Positions 1 through 12,645 of a stretch of 64,000 nt of DNA are shown piece by piece. Source of the stretch: Galaxea fascicularis (taxonomy: Eukaryota > Cnidaria > Anthozoa > Scleractinia > Euphylliidae); contig OX419342.1 in assembly GCA_948470475.1 (NCBI GenBank), forward strand, positions 26,938,854 to 27,002,853, written 5' to 3'. The notes beneath the pieces were generated by a model that was not told the origin of the DNA, searched no databases, and saw nothing but the letters and a program-made list of their open reading frames with translations. Made by a program: the position numbers and the translations under genes. Every line of letters begins with the position of its first letter. The stretch's first letter is position 1.

Positions 1-480
1 CCTACAGAGGACTGGATCTCCCCACAATTCACTGGGAACTGATCATTAGTAAAATGGTGTATTACTTCATATTTTCCAGTTAAGTGAGCATGCTACTTGA
101 GTGATCTTCAGTGTGTTTATTCTGTTCGATTCCTGCCTCATTTTCACTACCTTCAGGATAAAAGTGTATGTTCGTTGAAATTGTCATTCTATGACTTACA
201 AAGTATAAAGCTAAACCTCGCCTCATGCGGGAAACAGGTGGACTATCTATTTTTGCTTTCTGTATGTTTTATTATTAAACTTTTATTAAAAATCATGCAG
301 GAAATTTTGTTACAATTTGGGAGCCTTCCAAATTATACTCGCCCGGGAGGGACAGTGGTAGCTTTTTGTTGAAAAATATTGGTCTTGGGTAGGGGGAATA
401 TGTAATTGTCTTGGTGCAAATGCCCGGGGGTTCCCCGGGGTCAGCCCCGCGGGATGGCCGCTGATAAGTGCAAAACTCGA

Positions 481-562
481 TGTGATAGGAAGGAAGAGAT
501 CCGTTGCACTTGAATGGTTTTATGATGTATGCGCGGATGTTAATTATAATCACAATCATTGT
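481..562 (+). repeat. Direct repeat copy 1 (about 82 bp)
   Basis: Begins TGTGATAGGAAGGA and ends ATTATAATCACAATCA. A copy with only a handful of mismatches lies exactly 840 bp downstream in the same orientation. It probably belongs to an old dispersed repeat or marks the ends of a decayed insertion. The family is not recognised. Confidence 0.75.
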
Positions 563-1320
563 GTGGTATCTCTGTAATAAATGAATTAACTAACTCAATA
601 GCTATCAAGTGTTGAGTCAGAAGTGATTTCAAACGCGCCGCTTCTACGGCATAATAAAATGTGTAAGCTGAATTACAACTGAAAAAAACTGCTTGTAACA
701 CAAAATTTATCGGGCAGGAAAGGCAGAACGGGCAGAAAGGGCCATTTTTTAGCTGTATTTTTCTCCAGGAGTGCGCGTGGTTGAGTATGATATTCAAATC
801 ACGTCTCAGAAAACAATGACGCTTTCATTCACTTTGACGGTCAATAGAAACAGAATTTTAAAAAAGCCACGGTTGCCCATCCTACCTTGGAATACAAACT
901 CCATTCAATTCAAAGTACAGTTTCCCTTGTTTAAAAATAACATGGTACTATTTCGTTGAGTTAGTAAATTCATTTTTGATCGAAATTCAAAAACAACTTC
1001 CGCAAGTATTTGCAAGTTGTTTCCTTCAATACTGGTTTAAAAAACATCAGAAACGTTTACCCCCTAATGTGGAATAGAGATTGTGCGATTGTCCATTCGA
1101 ATTCCTTACAACATGTACATGCACAGAGGGTAGTCAGTAGTATACAGCATAGGGGTTCTTGCGCTGGTGGATCGTGTGGATCCACGTGGTATGTGACATA
1201 TGGAGACTGTAAGAAGTAAGATAATGATATCATGGCAAAAGGCAAGTATTGTGCTGCTCATACCCAAGCTTAAACAGCTTGGTGAGATGGGATAGACCTG
1301 GTATTTCGCCTGAAACTCTA

Positions 1321-1402
1321 TGTGATAGGAAGGAATAGATCCGTTGCCCTTGAATAGTTTTATGATGTATGCGCCAATGTTAATTATAATCACAGTCACT
1401 GT
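1321..1402 (+). repeat. Direct repeat copy 2 (about 82 bp)
   Basis: Second copy of the repeat at 481-562, in the same orientation, with a few substitutions such as GCGCGGATG to GCGCCAATG. The surrounding sequence is not similar between the two sites, so this is not a simple 840-bp tandem duplication. Confidence 0.75.
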
Positions 1403-2431
1403 AGTACTTGCTCCCTCAGGGGTGAATTCTAACTACGCCACTGTTTTCCGTGTCTTTAAAACTATGAAGACGTAATTTGGGTATAACTTGACAAATGGAT
1501 AAGGTAACGAAAACGTTTTCGGCCCTTGCAGTTTAAAATGGGGTACAACCACTGGAATTCAAAATTCTCGCGGTATTTGCAAACGCTAATAGAACCGTAA
1601 CACAGAGGCGTCAATACTAAATGTGACACCTCACGAATTAAGTTGACATTTGTCTACTTTTTCCTCTTGCACTAAACTACATTTCCTTCATTTGTTCGGG
1701 CGGTAAAAATAATTCCGATATAGGCACATGTGCTATTTCTGTATCAATCTCCTGGTAACATACGTCATGTATGTTATTTCCCACAACGTGTTACTTTACA
1801 GGCAGGCGCGATCAAAGATAATGAATTGAATAAAATGACCATTGTTTTACGATATGAGTTCAGCAGAAGAGTTTTTTTTTAGATTGAGATCAGGGCAAAT
1901 CTGGTTGAATTAAATCGGTCGGTCTGATTAAACTGATTAAAGGAAGCTAAGTGTTGGGAGAGGGCATCTGTTGAAAACAAGTCAGGTTGGCTTACTAAGA
2001 ATGGACTACAGCTTTCCAAGATTTCCTTTTTTGGGATCAAATAAGGTAAACTATAATGTGGGGCCAACATTAAAAGGGAAGCTCTTATGACGTGCCTGGA
2101 AAAATGATATCGCTGAGTATTTTTCTGAGCGGATTTAGTTTTAGCAGTCTCGTGACAATCATACATTCCAATACCGAGGTGGAAATAGGAAAACTATGCT
2201 GTTGTATGTGCATGCTTTGCACTTAATTGTCCATTTGATAAATTTTAACGCAAAAGACGTAGTAAGGAAAAATATACCAAATTAGATTTGTAAGGCTAAT
2301 GGGAGAATTGAATTCGTACCAATAACTTAAGAGAACAGCACTTAAAGGAACAAAATGGAGCAAATCTGACGTCTGCAGGCAGTACACTGACATACAAACA
2401 CAGGGACACTGACTTACTTTTCATCCACACC

Positions 2432-2613
2432 ATCACCATTATCATGCATAGCTGTTACCAGCACCATTGCCTTCATCATCATCATCTTCATCTTCACCAT
2501 CACCATTACCATCATCATCGCCATCATCATCATCATCATCATCGTCATCGTCATCGTCATCATCATCTTCATCTTCACCATCACCATTACCATCATCATC
2601 GCCATCATCATCA

Positions 2614-2672
<59 letters not shown>

Positions 2673-2843
2673 TTCATCTTCACCATCACCATTACCATCA
2701 CCATCGCCATCACCATCGCCATCTCCGGCGTATCATCATCATCATCATCATGCATAACTGTTACTATAACCCTTGCCATCATCATTATCATCATCTTCAA
2801 TATTACCATCGCCATCACCATCACCACCACCATTCGCATCATC

Positions 2844-2875
<32 letters not shown>

Positions 2876-2884
2876 CACCATCGT
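2432..2884. repeat. CAT/CATCAC/CATCGT microsatellite block
   Basis: About 450 bp of interrupted ATC-type trinucleotide and compound hexanucleotide repeats. Higher-order duplications are visible: the stretch starting TCATCTTCACCATCACC recurs at about 2549-2575 and 2669-2695. Every frame is open, giving poly-His, poly-Ser and poly-Met, because the repeat lacks stops. This is not evidence of coding. Confidence 0.95.
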
Positions 2885-3004
2885 TAGTATTAAATTTAGG
2901 TGGCTCTCACTCAGTCCTTTCTGAGCGTTTACCCCAGGAAGCTATGGCAACACGCCGGCGCACTACTGACTCTCATATTAGACTTTTTCTTATACCAGGG
3001 TTCG

Positions 3005-3122
3005 CGCTACTCCTGGAATTCCTGGAAATCTCCTGGATTTTTGAATTTTTTCCAGTGCCCTGGAAAACTCCTTGAAAATTCAGTTGTGGCATCACCTCCT
3101 GGAAAACTCCTTGAATTTATAT
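3005..3122. repeat. CTCCTGGAAAACTCCTTGAA-type short repeat
   Basis: Several imperfect copies of CCTGGAAA / CTCCTTGAA type units occur within about 115 bp. It looks like a small minisatellite, with no coding support. Confidence 0.6.
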
Positions 3123-5432
3123 ATTAATCGTCACTATCTTATCGTCACCATTATTATTTATCATTGTCATACTGCGTGGTCGTCTCAGTAATGCATTTTG
3201 GTACCTGAATGTTCTAAGGGTCGGAGCCATGTTACAGGTCCTTTTTGGTGACGTTTATTCCAAATGTAAGACTTAACTTCAACATGTTAACCATATATTC
3301 TAATACATGACTGCATCCAATTCAAAGCCCGATGCAGAACCAGAAAGTGAACCCTGTTTAAAAAGTAATCACGGATTATGATAAACATAAACCTTTGAGA
3401 TTGAAATCATAGTTAAAAACACTTATGAGCCAATTTTCTTTCCTGGAAAGAAAAGTCGATCGATTTTTAATTATCAACGTTGATAAGTTCAGCCAGTATT
3501 CCAGGTTTCATCATCCAATAACAATTCCGACTCCCGCTCAATCTTGCGGATTATCGCCTGAATGTAAATTAGGTTAAGTATCAGGCGATATTCAGCGTGA
3601 TTTTGTAAATCTGTCGTCTTAGTAGCCTCAAGAAGCAGGCCAAGGGATAAACAGATTTCAAGTCGTCGATAAATTATAAACAGTATATACTAAGCTATTT
3701 CTGGGGACGGTTTAATGCAACAACAAATTATAATACGCTTGATGGACGGATGTATATTTTGCGCCGCGCACCAAGTTCAAAAGGATGGAACACGAAACGC
3801 ATTTTGAGGATGTATTGTGGCATGTCAAACGAAGCATGGAAGCAGATATTTGTGCTTTCATATTACCGTTCGAATTATTTTGCTTGTTGGCAGAAATATT
3901 CGGCCGGGTCAAATGCTTAATCTCAACTTCAGTTGCATTTGCGTCTTTCTTGGACAAGAGCTATTTACTCAAAACAGTTGTTTCTTATGAAGGGTAAATT
4001 AGGGTTATTTGTCGACACACTTGCTTTAAAACCGTTGCATTTTTAAGTGTCTTCAGTACAGCTGTTATGGTGAGAAGATCTCTACCAGCTGGTTTTTTTT
4101 TGCTTCCGCGGCCTCCTTTGATTTTATCGGATAAGCTACAAAGCTAGGCAGGTTACTTTCGATTACCTTTTGGAAGTACTTTAAATTCGTACCATCTTGC
4201 ACAGCTCTATTCCTAGTCGTCTAGATTTAAAGAAAATATAATTCGTCTAAACTGACTAGACATTAACAATTACTTGTGTTGCTTTGGCAGAACAAATACT
4301 TAGCATATTCAAATTCTGGATGACAAATTGGCTGGTAACTCTCCGCTGTGCACAACGCTTTTCTCAGTTCCCAGTTAGGTAATTTTTTGACAAAATTTAT
4401 TTTGTCAGTGTTACCTTTCTTAACCATTTTTTGGCCAAGGATTTATATCTGCTTGCTGTAGCGTAAAGTCCTTTTCATTTTAACATGCCGCCAGAAAATT
4501 GACCCTTTGCCTTATAATTTGGCACACTCATGAAGAATATTCTGGAAAGTTAACAATTCTAATATCAGAGCAAATTAACATTTTTGTGTTTATTTTTATT
4601 TAACAAATATCGCTTTTCCTCGCTTAGGAGTAACAAATTTTACTCTTTTGGATATATATTTTTAAATTCTATGAACGGATGTATGTTATCTGTCCTTTAA
4701 GCAATAAATTCATTTCTATCCCTCTTTTGTTAACATTACAATAAAATTGCTTCCATGCAGCGTTCGGGTGTAAACTATAAAGATGAGCATGAATTTTCAT
4801 GGCGAAGATATCGACCCGGCAATCTGGGCATAAACCATCGATAAGATTCTCGCTTTCTGTACTCAGCTCTTTCCTGCTACTTAATTCATTAAATAACTAA
4901 TTTGTTTGAATTTCCATTATTTCTTTGTAAGGTCGCAGAAGCAGACATGGCATATCTTGGCCACAATTTAACTCTGGAATTGTTGGCGTCATTTTAAAAT
5001 GATATTCTTTTGATCCCAGATATTGACTTTTCTACACCCTGGTATCGTTTCCTCGTTTATCGGGAAGTGAGAATATTTTTCCTCTCCGTTTTTTTTCTTG
5101 CTCTCTGCATAGCAAGTGTTCCTTTTCTAATGTTACGGCCATGTTAACTAGATCTAACTTTATATATTCCACTGGACTCGAATCGAAAGAATCTCCTAGA
5201 CGCGCGAACTTTGATGTCTACCGAAGATCGCAACATTGTTTGTCTCCGGCCCTTGTCTTAATTCCGTCATTCTCACGTTGTTTTTCAAAGCGTTTTGATG
5301 GACGATATTCTATCCAAAACCCTCCTTTCGGGGACATGATAGGCTCTATCGTCGAAGCAATAAGTACAAGTCTATGTATATATTAAACAGAATCTCGAAA
5401 TAAACCATTTTCTTGTTTGCCAAGGTTATGAA
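3123..5432. other. Host non-coding DNA
   Basis: AT-rich sequence with short spurious frames only. No RNA gene, transposon terminus or conserved domain was recognised. The right part should contain the 3' untranslated region of the minus-strand gene that ends at 5433. Confidence 0.45.
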
Positions 5433-5975
5433 TTATAGCGTGAAACCTCGTTGTGGACGTGTGCGCTGACCACTCGCAGACATCGGTCTTGATAACCTGC
5501 CGGTGCGGTCCATCATTTCTCGTTCTTCATCAAAATCAAATTTAGGAGGAGTCGGTCTGTTAGGCCGATGTGTCCTGCCTCGGTTAAGCGGGGGTAAAGT
5601 CCTTGGACGACTGCTAAACTCAAACATTTTGCTACTGTCGTCGGAGATACTTGATATGCTGCTTTGTCGAGTAGGCGGCGGTGAGGTGGAGAGGTCTGAG
5701 GCGCTTGTGCAGGAGCTCGAGTCATCAAAACTCGATCCCTCGCTCGTTAGTCTCTGTTGACGTCTTAAACCAAACTCCATTCGCTTCTGAAGGTTATAGT
5801 CCGTTTGCGAAAGCGATTTTCGTCTCCCTTGATCCGCCACAACTTGACGGATCTCGTCCACGACGGCTTGTTGCTCTAAAGCTACTTTTCTTTGAACACG
5901 AGGGTAATGTTGAGTTGTTGACGCCATCACGCCGTTTAAGCTCGTTTCACTGTCGTGGCTTTCAATGTGCTTCAT
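5433..5975 (-). CDS. Host Ser-rich protein of unknown function (terminal coding exon)
   Basis: A 180-codon frame from the first ATG (5975) after a splice acceptor at 6005-6007, which reads as CAG on the minus strand. The frame continues open upstream of this ATG to the acceptor, so a longer product is possible. The protein has a charged, probably helical segment at residues 15-60 (rich in R, K, Q, E), a Ser/Thr-rich stretch at about 65-100 and a basic Pro/Arg-rich C-terminus (PRTLPPLNRGRTHRPNRP, later PMSASGQRTRPQRGFTL). It looks largely disordered, with no signal peptide or membrane segment. No family was recognised. Coding is supported by the long frame with biased composition and flanking splice signals. 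Homologue conservation has not been checked. Confidence 0.6.
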   Translation of the reverse strand: MKHIESHDSETSLNGVMASTTQHYPRVQRKVALEQQAVVDEIRQVVADQGRRKSLSQTDYNLQKRMEFGLRRQQRLTSEGSSFDDSSSCTSASDLSTSPPPTRQSSISSISDDSSKMFEFSSRPRTLPPLNRGRTHRPNRPTPPKFDFDEEREMMDRTGRLSRPMSASGQRTRPQRGFTL

Positions 5976-6004
5976 TGGGAAGTCTCGAAGACTCTGTCGT
6001 TCGC

Positions 6005-6119
6005 CTGTGGAGCGTAACAAGCACAGTATTGTAGTTATAGTAACATCATGTCGTATTACGAAAACATCGCTTTCAAAAACCAAAAAACAAAACTTCTATG
6101 CCGCCGGGGGAGAACTTAC
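6005..6119 (-). other. Candidate intron of the host gene ending at 5433
   Basis: On the minus strand a consensus donor (GGTAAGT) reads at about 6119 and an acceptor (CTCCACAG) ends at 6005, giving an intron of about 115 nt. The upstream exon (about 6120-6260) is open in one frame and may be 5' untranslated or coding. The gene start was not located. Confidence 0.5.
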
Positions 6120-6261
6120 CGGAAAACACAACTGAAAAAAATAAAACTCCTGAGCAAGCTTCTTTAAGAGTAAAAAAAAAAAAACTTGTGCGCGTGGTTT
6201 CACTTTCGCTCAGAGACCACGTTGCTCTAACCGCACTGCCAGGACGAATATAAATGAGCAT

Positions 6262-9200
6262 AATACTGCTATGGGGTGATTTAATTGCGACGTTATCAAA
6301 GTGAGGCTTGAATTCATGTCTGGCCTCCTGGCTCTAGTAAACAAGGGCCTAACCACGTGCGCATTAGATTAACTTATAGTAACGCCCAAAACAATAAGAT
6401 AATAAGCGGTATTATCAGAACCACAAGAACATGCGAGATATGGTGATTTTAGCCTCAGCGCAGCACGCGTTTTCACTCCACATTTCGTTCCACCCGGTGC
6501 CTCTGAGCACCTTGTTTAACCCTGGTTCTAGATTATTTGCCATTTAAGAACAACCCTGATCAAACCAGGGGAACCTAAGCCTTGATGTACAGTGACATTG
6601 CTGCGCTGATGTTTATTACTTCGTTCCTCGTGGCATATACCGTGATGAATTCACCGTTCAGTAAAATCATGCAAATTTCACAGTGTTTTTGGCAGTCCCG
6701 TCTTTTAATAGGTATTTGACATTTGTGTCACTCTCGTAGAAATAAAGTGCCACCAATTATTGATCTATTAATATTTCAAAGTCCTTGAGGTTGTTAGCAA
6801 CGGGCGTTTTGTTTACAAACATTGCTTGAAAGTAAAATGGTTTCGTGAAGTTGTGCCCCTTAGGACATGCACTAATAATACCGTTTACAACAGCTGGTCT
6901 ACAGTTTCACCAGCAAAAAGATTACTTTTTTTAAAACACCATTATTTAGTTCCGAGGAAATCGAAATATATGAAACTAAAAAAAATTTGGTGGCTACTCA
7001 TTATTTTTGTCACGCAATCAAATATCTTGTTTTTCACCAAATAGCAACATTTTTTGTCGTATTGAACCCTGCTGGCCAACTGAGTGCTCCATTCAAGTTT
7101 ATAAATCCCTTATCTTGGCATATTCTGAAAGATACAATTTCAAGTTGCTTTTTCCTCTCCGTGAGATTCAAATCTTGGAGATTGCTGAAATATCTCATCA
7201 TCTTTTAGTTCCCGTGATTGGGTTATATTCTGTGATCCTCAATTATTTTGTTGGTGTTGCCATGGAAATTCGATACATTTGCATCATATTGAGAGTGAGT
7301 TTTTTAGTTCTGCGGCCTGAAAATAGTTTTGCTTTCCTGGAAGAGAACGATATGGCTGCCTCTTCCTGGATGGCGTTTCTAGATGCAAACATCAAAATAT
7401 AAGTCCCTTCTTTCATCGAAGGAGTTTTTCTGATTCTTTTGGTTTAACAAATTTAGCCATAAACGACTTTTTTCAAGATATATATATTTTATATTGCTTA
7501 ATTCCATTAATTTTATGCATAGTCACTGATATGAATCCCAAGAAAATCTCCAGCAATATGAATCTCGGGTATTGAAAGCTCTTTGTTTATCTTCTGAAAG
7601 GAAAATATTTGCCAAATCTAGTTCTTAAAAGACTGAAATCTCTATATTCATTGGCCAGAAGGTAATTTGTTGGTGATCGTGACTTTTACATGACTTGACT
7701 CAAATGTTTTTCATCCGACTTTTGCATAACGAATAATTAGAATTTCACACGCGACGAAAACAAACACTGACCTTTTCGAAAACGAAATTTAGTCAAGAAA
7801 GCTGTGATATGCGTGAGAGCGGAATTTAGAGGATGTTCCAAGCACTAAATGTGACAGTTGATGGCATCCGTCTTCCTCAAAGTTGAAATATTAGTGCTTA
7901 GCTAAAGCGGCATTGCTTATTTATTTTGCGTGTGTTCTAGTTATGACACCAATATTTTAAACGTCGTGTTAAGATAAAACGAATAATTTTATTAATCCTT
8001 GTGCAGCTATTTCATGGCTTATGATTCTTAACAATTCAATTTTATTTGGGTGCGTAAGTTAAGCTAGTGTGGTCAAAATGGACAGAAGAAATTGCTGCGT
8101 TGACTAAGAAAACCAACACTATATTAGATCAGAAATGTGTACTTCTTAGTGAACGATCTGGAAAATTAAATCTTTCACGACGTGTTTCTTCTTAACAAAA
8201 AAATGGGATTGGACAACAAGTGAGCATCAAGCCACCTTTTGCTCAAAAGTTACTGACACAGCCTCCAGGAAAATTCACTGTCTTGTCTCTCGCAAGGTGT
8301 GACTGTTGTACGTCGAATAAAAAAAGATACCTATAACACAATTTCAGTGCTGAATTATCGGAGGATATTTGTGCCCTTGTTTAGCTAGAGAGACTTTGGA
8401 AACTGTTAAAAACCTGTACGCCGCGGTCTTAGGTTCTCTTGGTCAACTTCTCAGTTGATAAGGAGGTCCCTGTTTCAAATACCTTTGTAATTATTTCATA
8501 CTAAAAGAAAATTAGACTTGGAAATACCGAGAGAAAATCAATTGAACGCAGACAAACGCACCGAGCTGTCCATCTTACCGTTGGGTGATATTTAAGGCCA
8601 AAGTAAGTGTTCAAGTTTGCGTTATTGCAGTGGACTGTTATTAGAACGGGTTTTCTCTCGCCCCAGCAAGTTACTGCCGTTTATGAAAAAAAAATTGTTT
8701 TGTTTTTACGTCATCAGGCTTTAATGATTAGATTCAATCTACTCAGCAGAATACTACACAATTTACTAGTTAAGTTAAGTGTGATTTATGCTCAAGAGAG
8801 TTCCTTTCACGTCGAAAGCTAGTGAATTTGTGCCCATTTACAAAATGCCTAACACCGAAAAAGGCAGCCCTTTTTGATTGAGAAATTTCTTTCTATTGTG
8901 TATTCCGGCTGTAACACCCTGTACCAAACTTCGACATGTTTTCAAGTAGAATATCGTGTAGAATCGCGTGAAAACCAATGGTTACTATGGCATTAAGGAG
9001 CAACAATATCAACAGCAATTTAAACTACATACTGAAAACTTCAGCAGAACTCCTTTCATGTCAGTCTTAATCAATTATTACCAGGTTAAAGACAGGGCTG
9101 TCATTAAGGGCCGGGGACTGGGTATTTTCCCCTTGTATTTTGAGATATATATCCCCAGTTACTTTGATAGTTGGCAAAATATACACCTAAACGAGGAACA

Positions 9201-11287
9201 TAGCACAATTTATTTTGAGTTGTAAGCCTATTTATATACAGAACACGCCATTAACCTTCTTTCCCATATAAAAGAAGCTCTTTTTGTTTCGCTTTATTTT
9301 ATTTTATTTTGTTATTATTATTTTTGCTTTGAAAAGATCTCAGTTTTATAACTCGGGGCCTCCCATGTGCATCAAGAAATGACCTTGTAATGTGGGTATT
9401 AATAGTCGCCTGAAGCTGTTAGATTACATTGCTAAAATACTGCTTTATCAGTCACTTATTTTATGAATACTGATAACATAATAGTAATCACTGCTAGACT
9501 TCTGCCGAGTCATACTCTTTCTTAATTATATTCAAGACGAGATTTTAATCGAAAATTACAATCAATCGTATGCCATGGGAAACCCCTCGAGTTCGATGAC
9601 TTTGATAAGGTGATATGTCGCCTGGCACGTTTACAAAAAAGAGATGCCGACTTTGCTACTTTTTAGTACACAACATTGGCTCATAAAGCCATGAAAACGC
9701 CGGTAGAAATGTGATAGAAATATTCATGGCTTAACTAAAACTACGACTTAATGTTTAATGTTTGCCAGCTGCTCTGTTTGTTTTCTGGCTTCATCACAAC
9801 TGTTGTTGGCAACAACACAATTCTTGATATCCGCGTTTGACCCAAATTTACAGAATGTTTTTAGTTGGTGAGTGTTTTGAATTGAATATTGCATTTCTAA
9901 ACCTCGCAGGTTTTCAGTTTTTTTAGCTTCAACTGCTCGTGGGGTGCCTTTGTATAATACATCAGTACCCAGCAGAGTTTTCTAGAAAAATCTCACATGG
10001 CGATGTTTTTTTTTTTTCACCCTTTCATTACATTTTTGTTCCAAATGAAATTCAGTTTTTCACCAGTAATCAGCTTTTCCTGTCATTCATCACCTGAAGG
10101 TGTACACCCAGACTAAGATGTTTAATTTGTTATATGTTTGCATTGTTTGGTTGTCAGTGTGTTAGCCATCAAACGTGGACTAAAATTTATTTTGTTTTTA
10201 GAGTGGAAGGCGGTTTAATAAGAGGACGAACGAAATTACAACTGTCATTGTTTTTTTTGTGTGTAATTGAAATCAAACGCCATGGTATTAAAACACGTTT
10301 GCCGTATGCATGGTGATTCAGCAAGACGTACGCGTCTTGGGGTGTTTCGTGACAAAAACTCGTTCACCCAACAAAAGAGGGCGTTTTTTATTTAAGAGAA
10401 TGACCACGAGTGTAATTTCATTTAGTGCTTTGCCATATCGTTTTAAAGCCCTTTGAAAGCGTTTGTCCATAAAGTAACACCGTTTGACCCGAGTATTAAT
10501 GTAGTGAAAAAGAACTGACAGTGTCTCGTATTTACTCAGCGCTTGAACTTAGAAAAATCAAACTTTACATTTTTCTTACGCTCGAAGTAGGGAGTGACAG
10601 ATATTCCATCATCCGGATATGTAAAACGTCCAAGACCTTCCAACATACCTGATGCAGTTACTTTCTTCGGAAATTGAAAAAGCTCTGTTGTGAATCAAGA
10701 ATCTCTGAATAAAGCGTCACTTTTCTTTAGCCATGCAAGCATGCGCACTTAGGGTTATTCTTCCGAACTGACTCCAGTATATTAAATACAGTATGTACAA
10801 GGTTTGATTGAAATATCACCAATGCGGGGGTGGCAGACAGAACTGATACCTCACCTCAAAGCTAACACCGAATCCAAGATTTTACTACCAATGGTGTCCA
10901 GACGAAGTGGTTGTATTAAAATTACTGTGCTTTCATCGAAAGCGACTCTTCTCCGATATGGCCGTCATCCGCTTAGAGCCTTCGCGTGTACACTAATTTG
11001 TTTGAAATTTGCATAGCTTCTTAACATCACAATATAGAGGACTTTCGTGATCTAAGTAATAATTTATAGTAGCCTATGTGACCAATTAGATGTCCCTTGG
11101 CAACCATATGCCAATAGCATATATTTGAGACGTAAAAAAATAATAGTTATAAAATTCAAGAGGTTTTGGCTTCAATTGGTTCTGTTTTAATTCACTCTAA
11201 TTGGAATTCATCCATTCATCCACTCTTGAGTCACTTTCAGAGGAAGATTTCGGTGCCCTGTCAAAGCCTTCGATGGCTTTAGAAGGT
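6262..11287. other. Host non-coding DNA upstream of element A
   Basis: Five kilobases of AT-rich sequence. The longest frames (131 codons near 7007, 85 codons near 8968) have ordinary AT-rich composition and no domain. TTTTA runs near 9290-9315 are low complexity. No transposon or RNA gene was recognised. Confidence 0.45.
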
Positions 11288-11293
11288 CTTCAG
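11288..11293. repeat. Target site duplication of element A, left (CTTCAG)
   Basis: CTTCAG directly precedes the terminal AGTAGTAATATGGG and is repeated exactly at 30159-30164 after the opposite terminus. A 6-bp duplication is the hallmark of Maverick/Polinton integration. Confidence 0.95.
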
Positions 11294-11366
11294 AGTAGTA
11301 ATATGGGCTAGACTAAACCCACGGCACGCGACCCCCTTTGGGGACCAATCAGAACGCAGGAAAAAA

Positions 11367-11416
11367 GTCACGTGGTAACTGCTCATTTGCATAAATTAGC
11401 ATATATGCAAATGAGG
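11367..11416 (+). promoter_or_regulatory. E-box plus paired-octamer cassette, A left TIR
   Basis: CACGTG at 11369-11374 is followed by ATTTGCAT (11385-11392) and, in inverted orientation, ATGCAAAT (11405-11412), inside a palindromic AT-rich stretch. The 20-mer TTAGCATATATGCAAATGAG occurs unchanged in the otherwise different TIRs of element B. Possible roles are integrase or terminal-protein binding, a replication origin, or a POU-factor enhancer. None can be chosen from sequence alone. Confidence 0.7.
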
Positions 11417-11508
11417 TATGTTTTGGAAAACTCCCCATACGCGACAAGAAAGGAGGACGCACAAACGGATGAACGTTTTTCAAACATGGTGTAAGGAACA
11501 TACTTGCG

Positions 11509-11576
11509 CCTGGCACGCTGGCGGTCGCGGCGGAGACTGGCACCTGGCACGCTGGCGGTCGCGGCGGAGACTTGGG
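11509..11576 (+). repeat. 34-bp tandem duplication inside the A TIR
   Basis: Two units beginning CCTGGCACGCTGGCGGTC, at 11509 and 11543. The same pair sits in the right TIR (about 29876-29943), so it predates, or was copied between, the two ends. Confidence 0.85.
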
Positions 11577-11777
11577 CCTGACACGCGGGTGGTCGACATT
11601 GAAAGGGTGGTCCCTGGGGGCAGAGATCACGCAGCAGGGGTTGGGTGAAGCGCGCGGGGGAAAATCAGTGGATTTGAGATAAGAAAACAGTCCCGGCGCG
11701 ATGAAGGTTTCGCGCGGGTCAATGAATGGAAAAAAACGAACGGATTGGGCATACAAAAACAATTTAAGACAGGCAAT

Positions 11778-11888
11778 CGTTGGCGTTCCAAAAGAAAAAA
11801 AAAATCAAAGTTCCTGGGTGTATGAAAAAACCTCGTTGGCGCTCAAACAAAAAAGAGAAAAACAAAAGTTCATGGGTGAATGAAAAAA
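11778..11888 (+). repeat. 56-bp tandem repeat, two copies
   Basis: Units start CGTTGGCGTTCC (11778) and CGTTGGCGCTCA (11834). Both are purine-rich and end in TGGGTGTATGAAAAAACC or TGGGTGAATGAAAAAACC. No function is evident. Confidence 0.75.
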
Positions 11889-12583
11889 CCACACAGTTCC
11901 TGACGTCGCCCACTTGCGGGATTCATTGACAAAGAAACACGTCAAGTCATCTTGTCAAAATTTTTTTAATGAGTCTTACACCAGCCGAAACCGGCCTCTC
12001 CTTTTGTACAATATTATTAAGACTGAGGTCACGGCGATGATTTTGTTTTGCCGTACCATGTCATCCAGCGTATAATTCCTTCGTGGTTTTTGTTTGTGTT
12101 TGCATGAATCCAGTTTTGGTCGAGACGAGGAAAAAAATTAATGACAATGCATAGGAACGAGAACGGTAGGCTTTGAACCTTCTTGAAACGGGAATGCTTC
12201 GAGAAACAATGCCCGAGGTTTTGGTGGTCCATCACAAAGAAAAAATCTGGACAGCAAAAAATATTTTGTTCACCGTAGCCGTTCGCATATAGTGTCAACA
12301 CACGGACAGGCAAAATACAACAAGGCTTTGCATTTCTAAAGACAACCACAAATGAAAAGAGACAAACGCATCAACATACCGTTTTTATGACAGAAAATTG
12401 TATGGAAGTAAACAAGGATTGTGTTGTTAGCAGCGAGAAAAACTTTGTTGCGAGCGTACAAACACGCTGTCTTTCAATTGGCTTCCCCATTGTTGAAAAC
12501 CATTGTGAATCAAATGCGACTTGGCGAGCCGAAAAAATGAGAATACAACACAATGGTCGACTTAAAGAATTGGTCAAACAATT

Positions 12584-12645
12584 CTCCAAGAGAAAATCGA
12601 CATTCAAAAAAATATTTACCTGGGTGCAGCCTTTTCCTGGGTCGC
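12584..12645 (-). repeat. Diverged subterminal repeat, copy 1 (partial)
   Basis: Starts TCCAAGAGAAAATCGACATT and includes TTTACCTGGGTGCAGCC, matching the beginning of the longer copies at 12791 and 13195. On the minus strand the block ends an open segment at a GTAAAT donor-like site. Confidence 0.6.

Larger units (their letters stand above)
1..2431. other. Host non-coding DNA, no gene recognised
   Basis: AT-rich sequence with only short open frames of 60-95 codons in unrelated frames and no recognisable domain. A GC-rich patch near 421-455 (CCCGGGGG facing CCCCGGGG) and the repeat pair listed separately suggest decayed mobile DNA. Nothing else was identified. Confidence 0.5.
11294..11595 (+). 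repeat. Left terminal inverted repeat of element A (302 bp)
   Basis: Matches the reverse complement of 29857-30158 with no difference noticed by eye. It begins AGTAGTAATATGGG. It contains a CACGTG E-box, two octamer motifs and a 34-bp tandem duplication. Confidence 0.95.

Noticed and set aside
480..1402. LTR retrotransposon bounded by the two 82-bp repeats
   Set aside because: There is no primer binding site, polypurine tract, TG...CA ends or reverse transcriptase in the 760 bp between them.
2414..3075. Long poly-His, poly-Ser and poly-Met open frames
   Set aside because: They are produced by the CAT/CATCAC microsatellite, which is stop-free in every frame on both strands.
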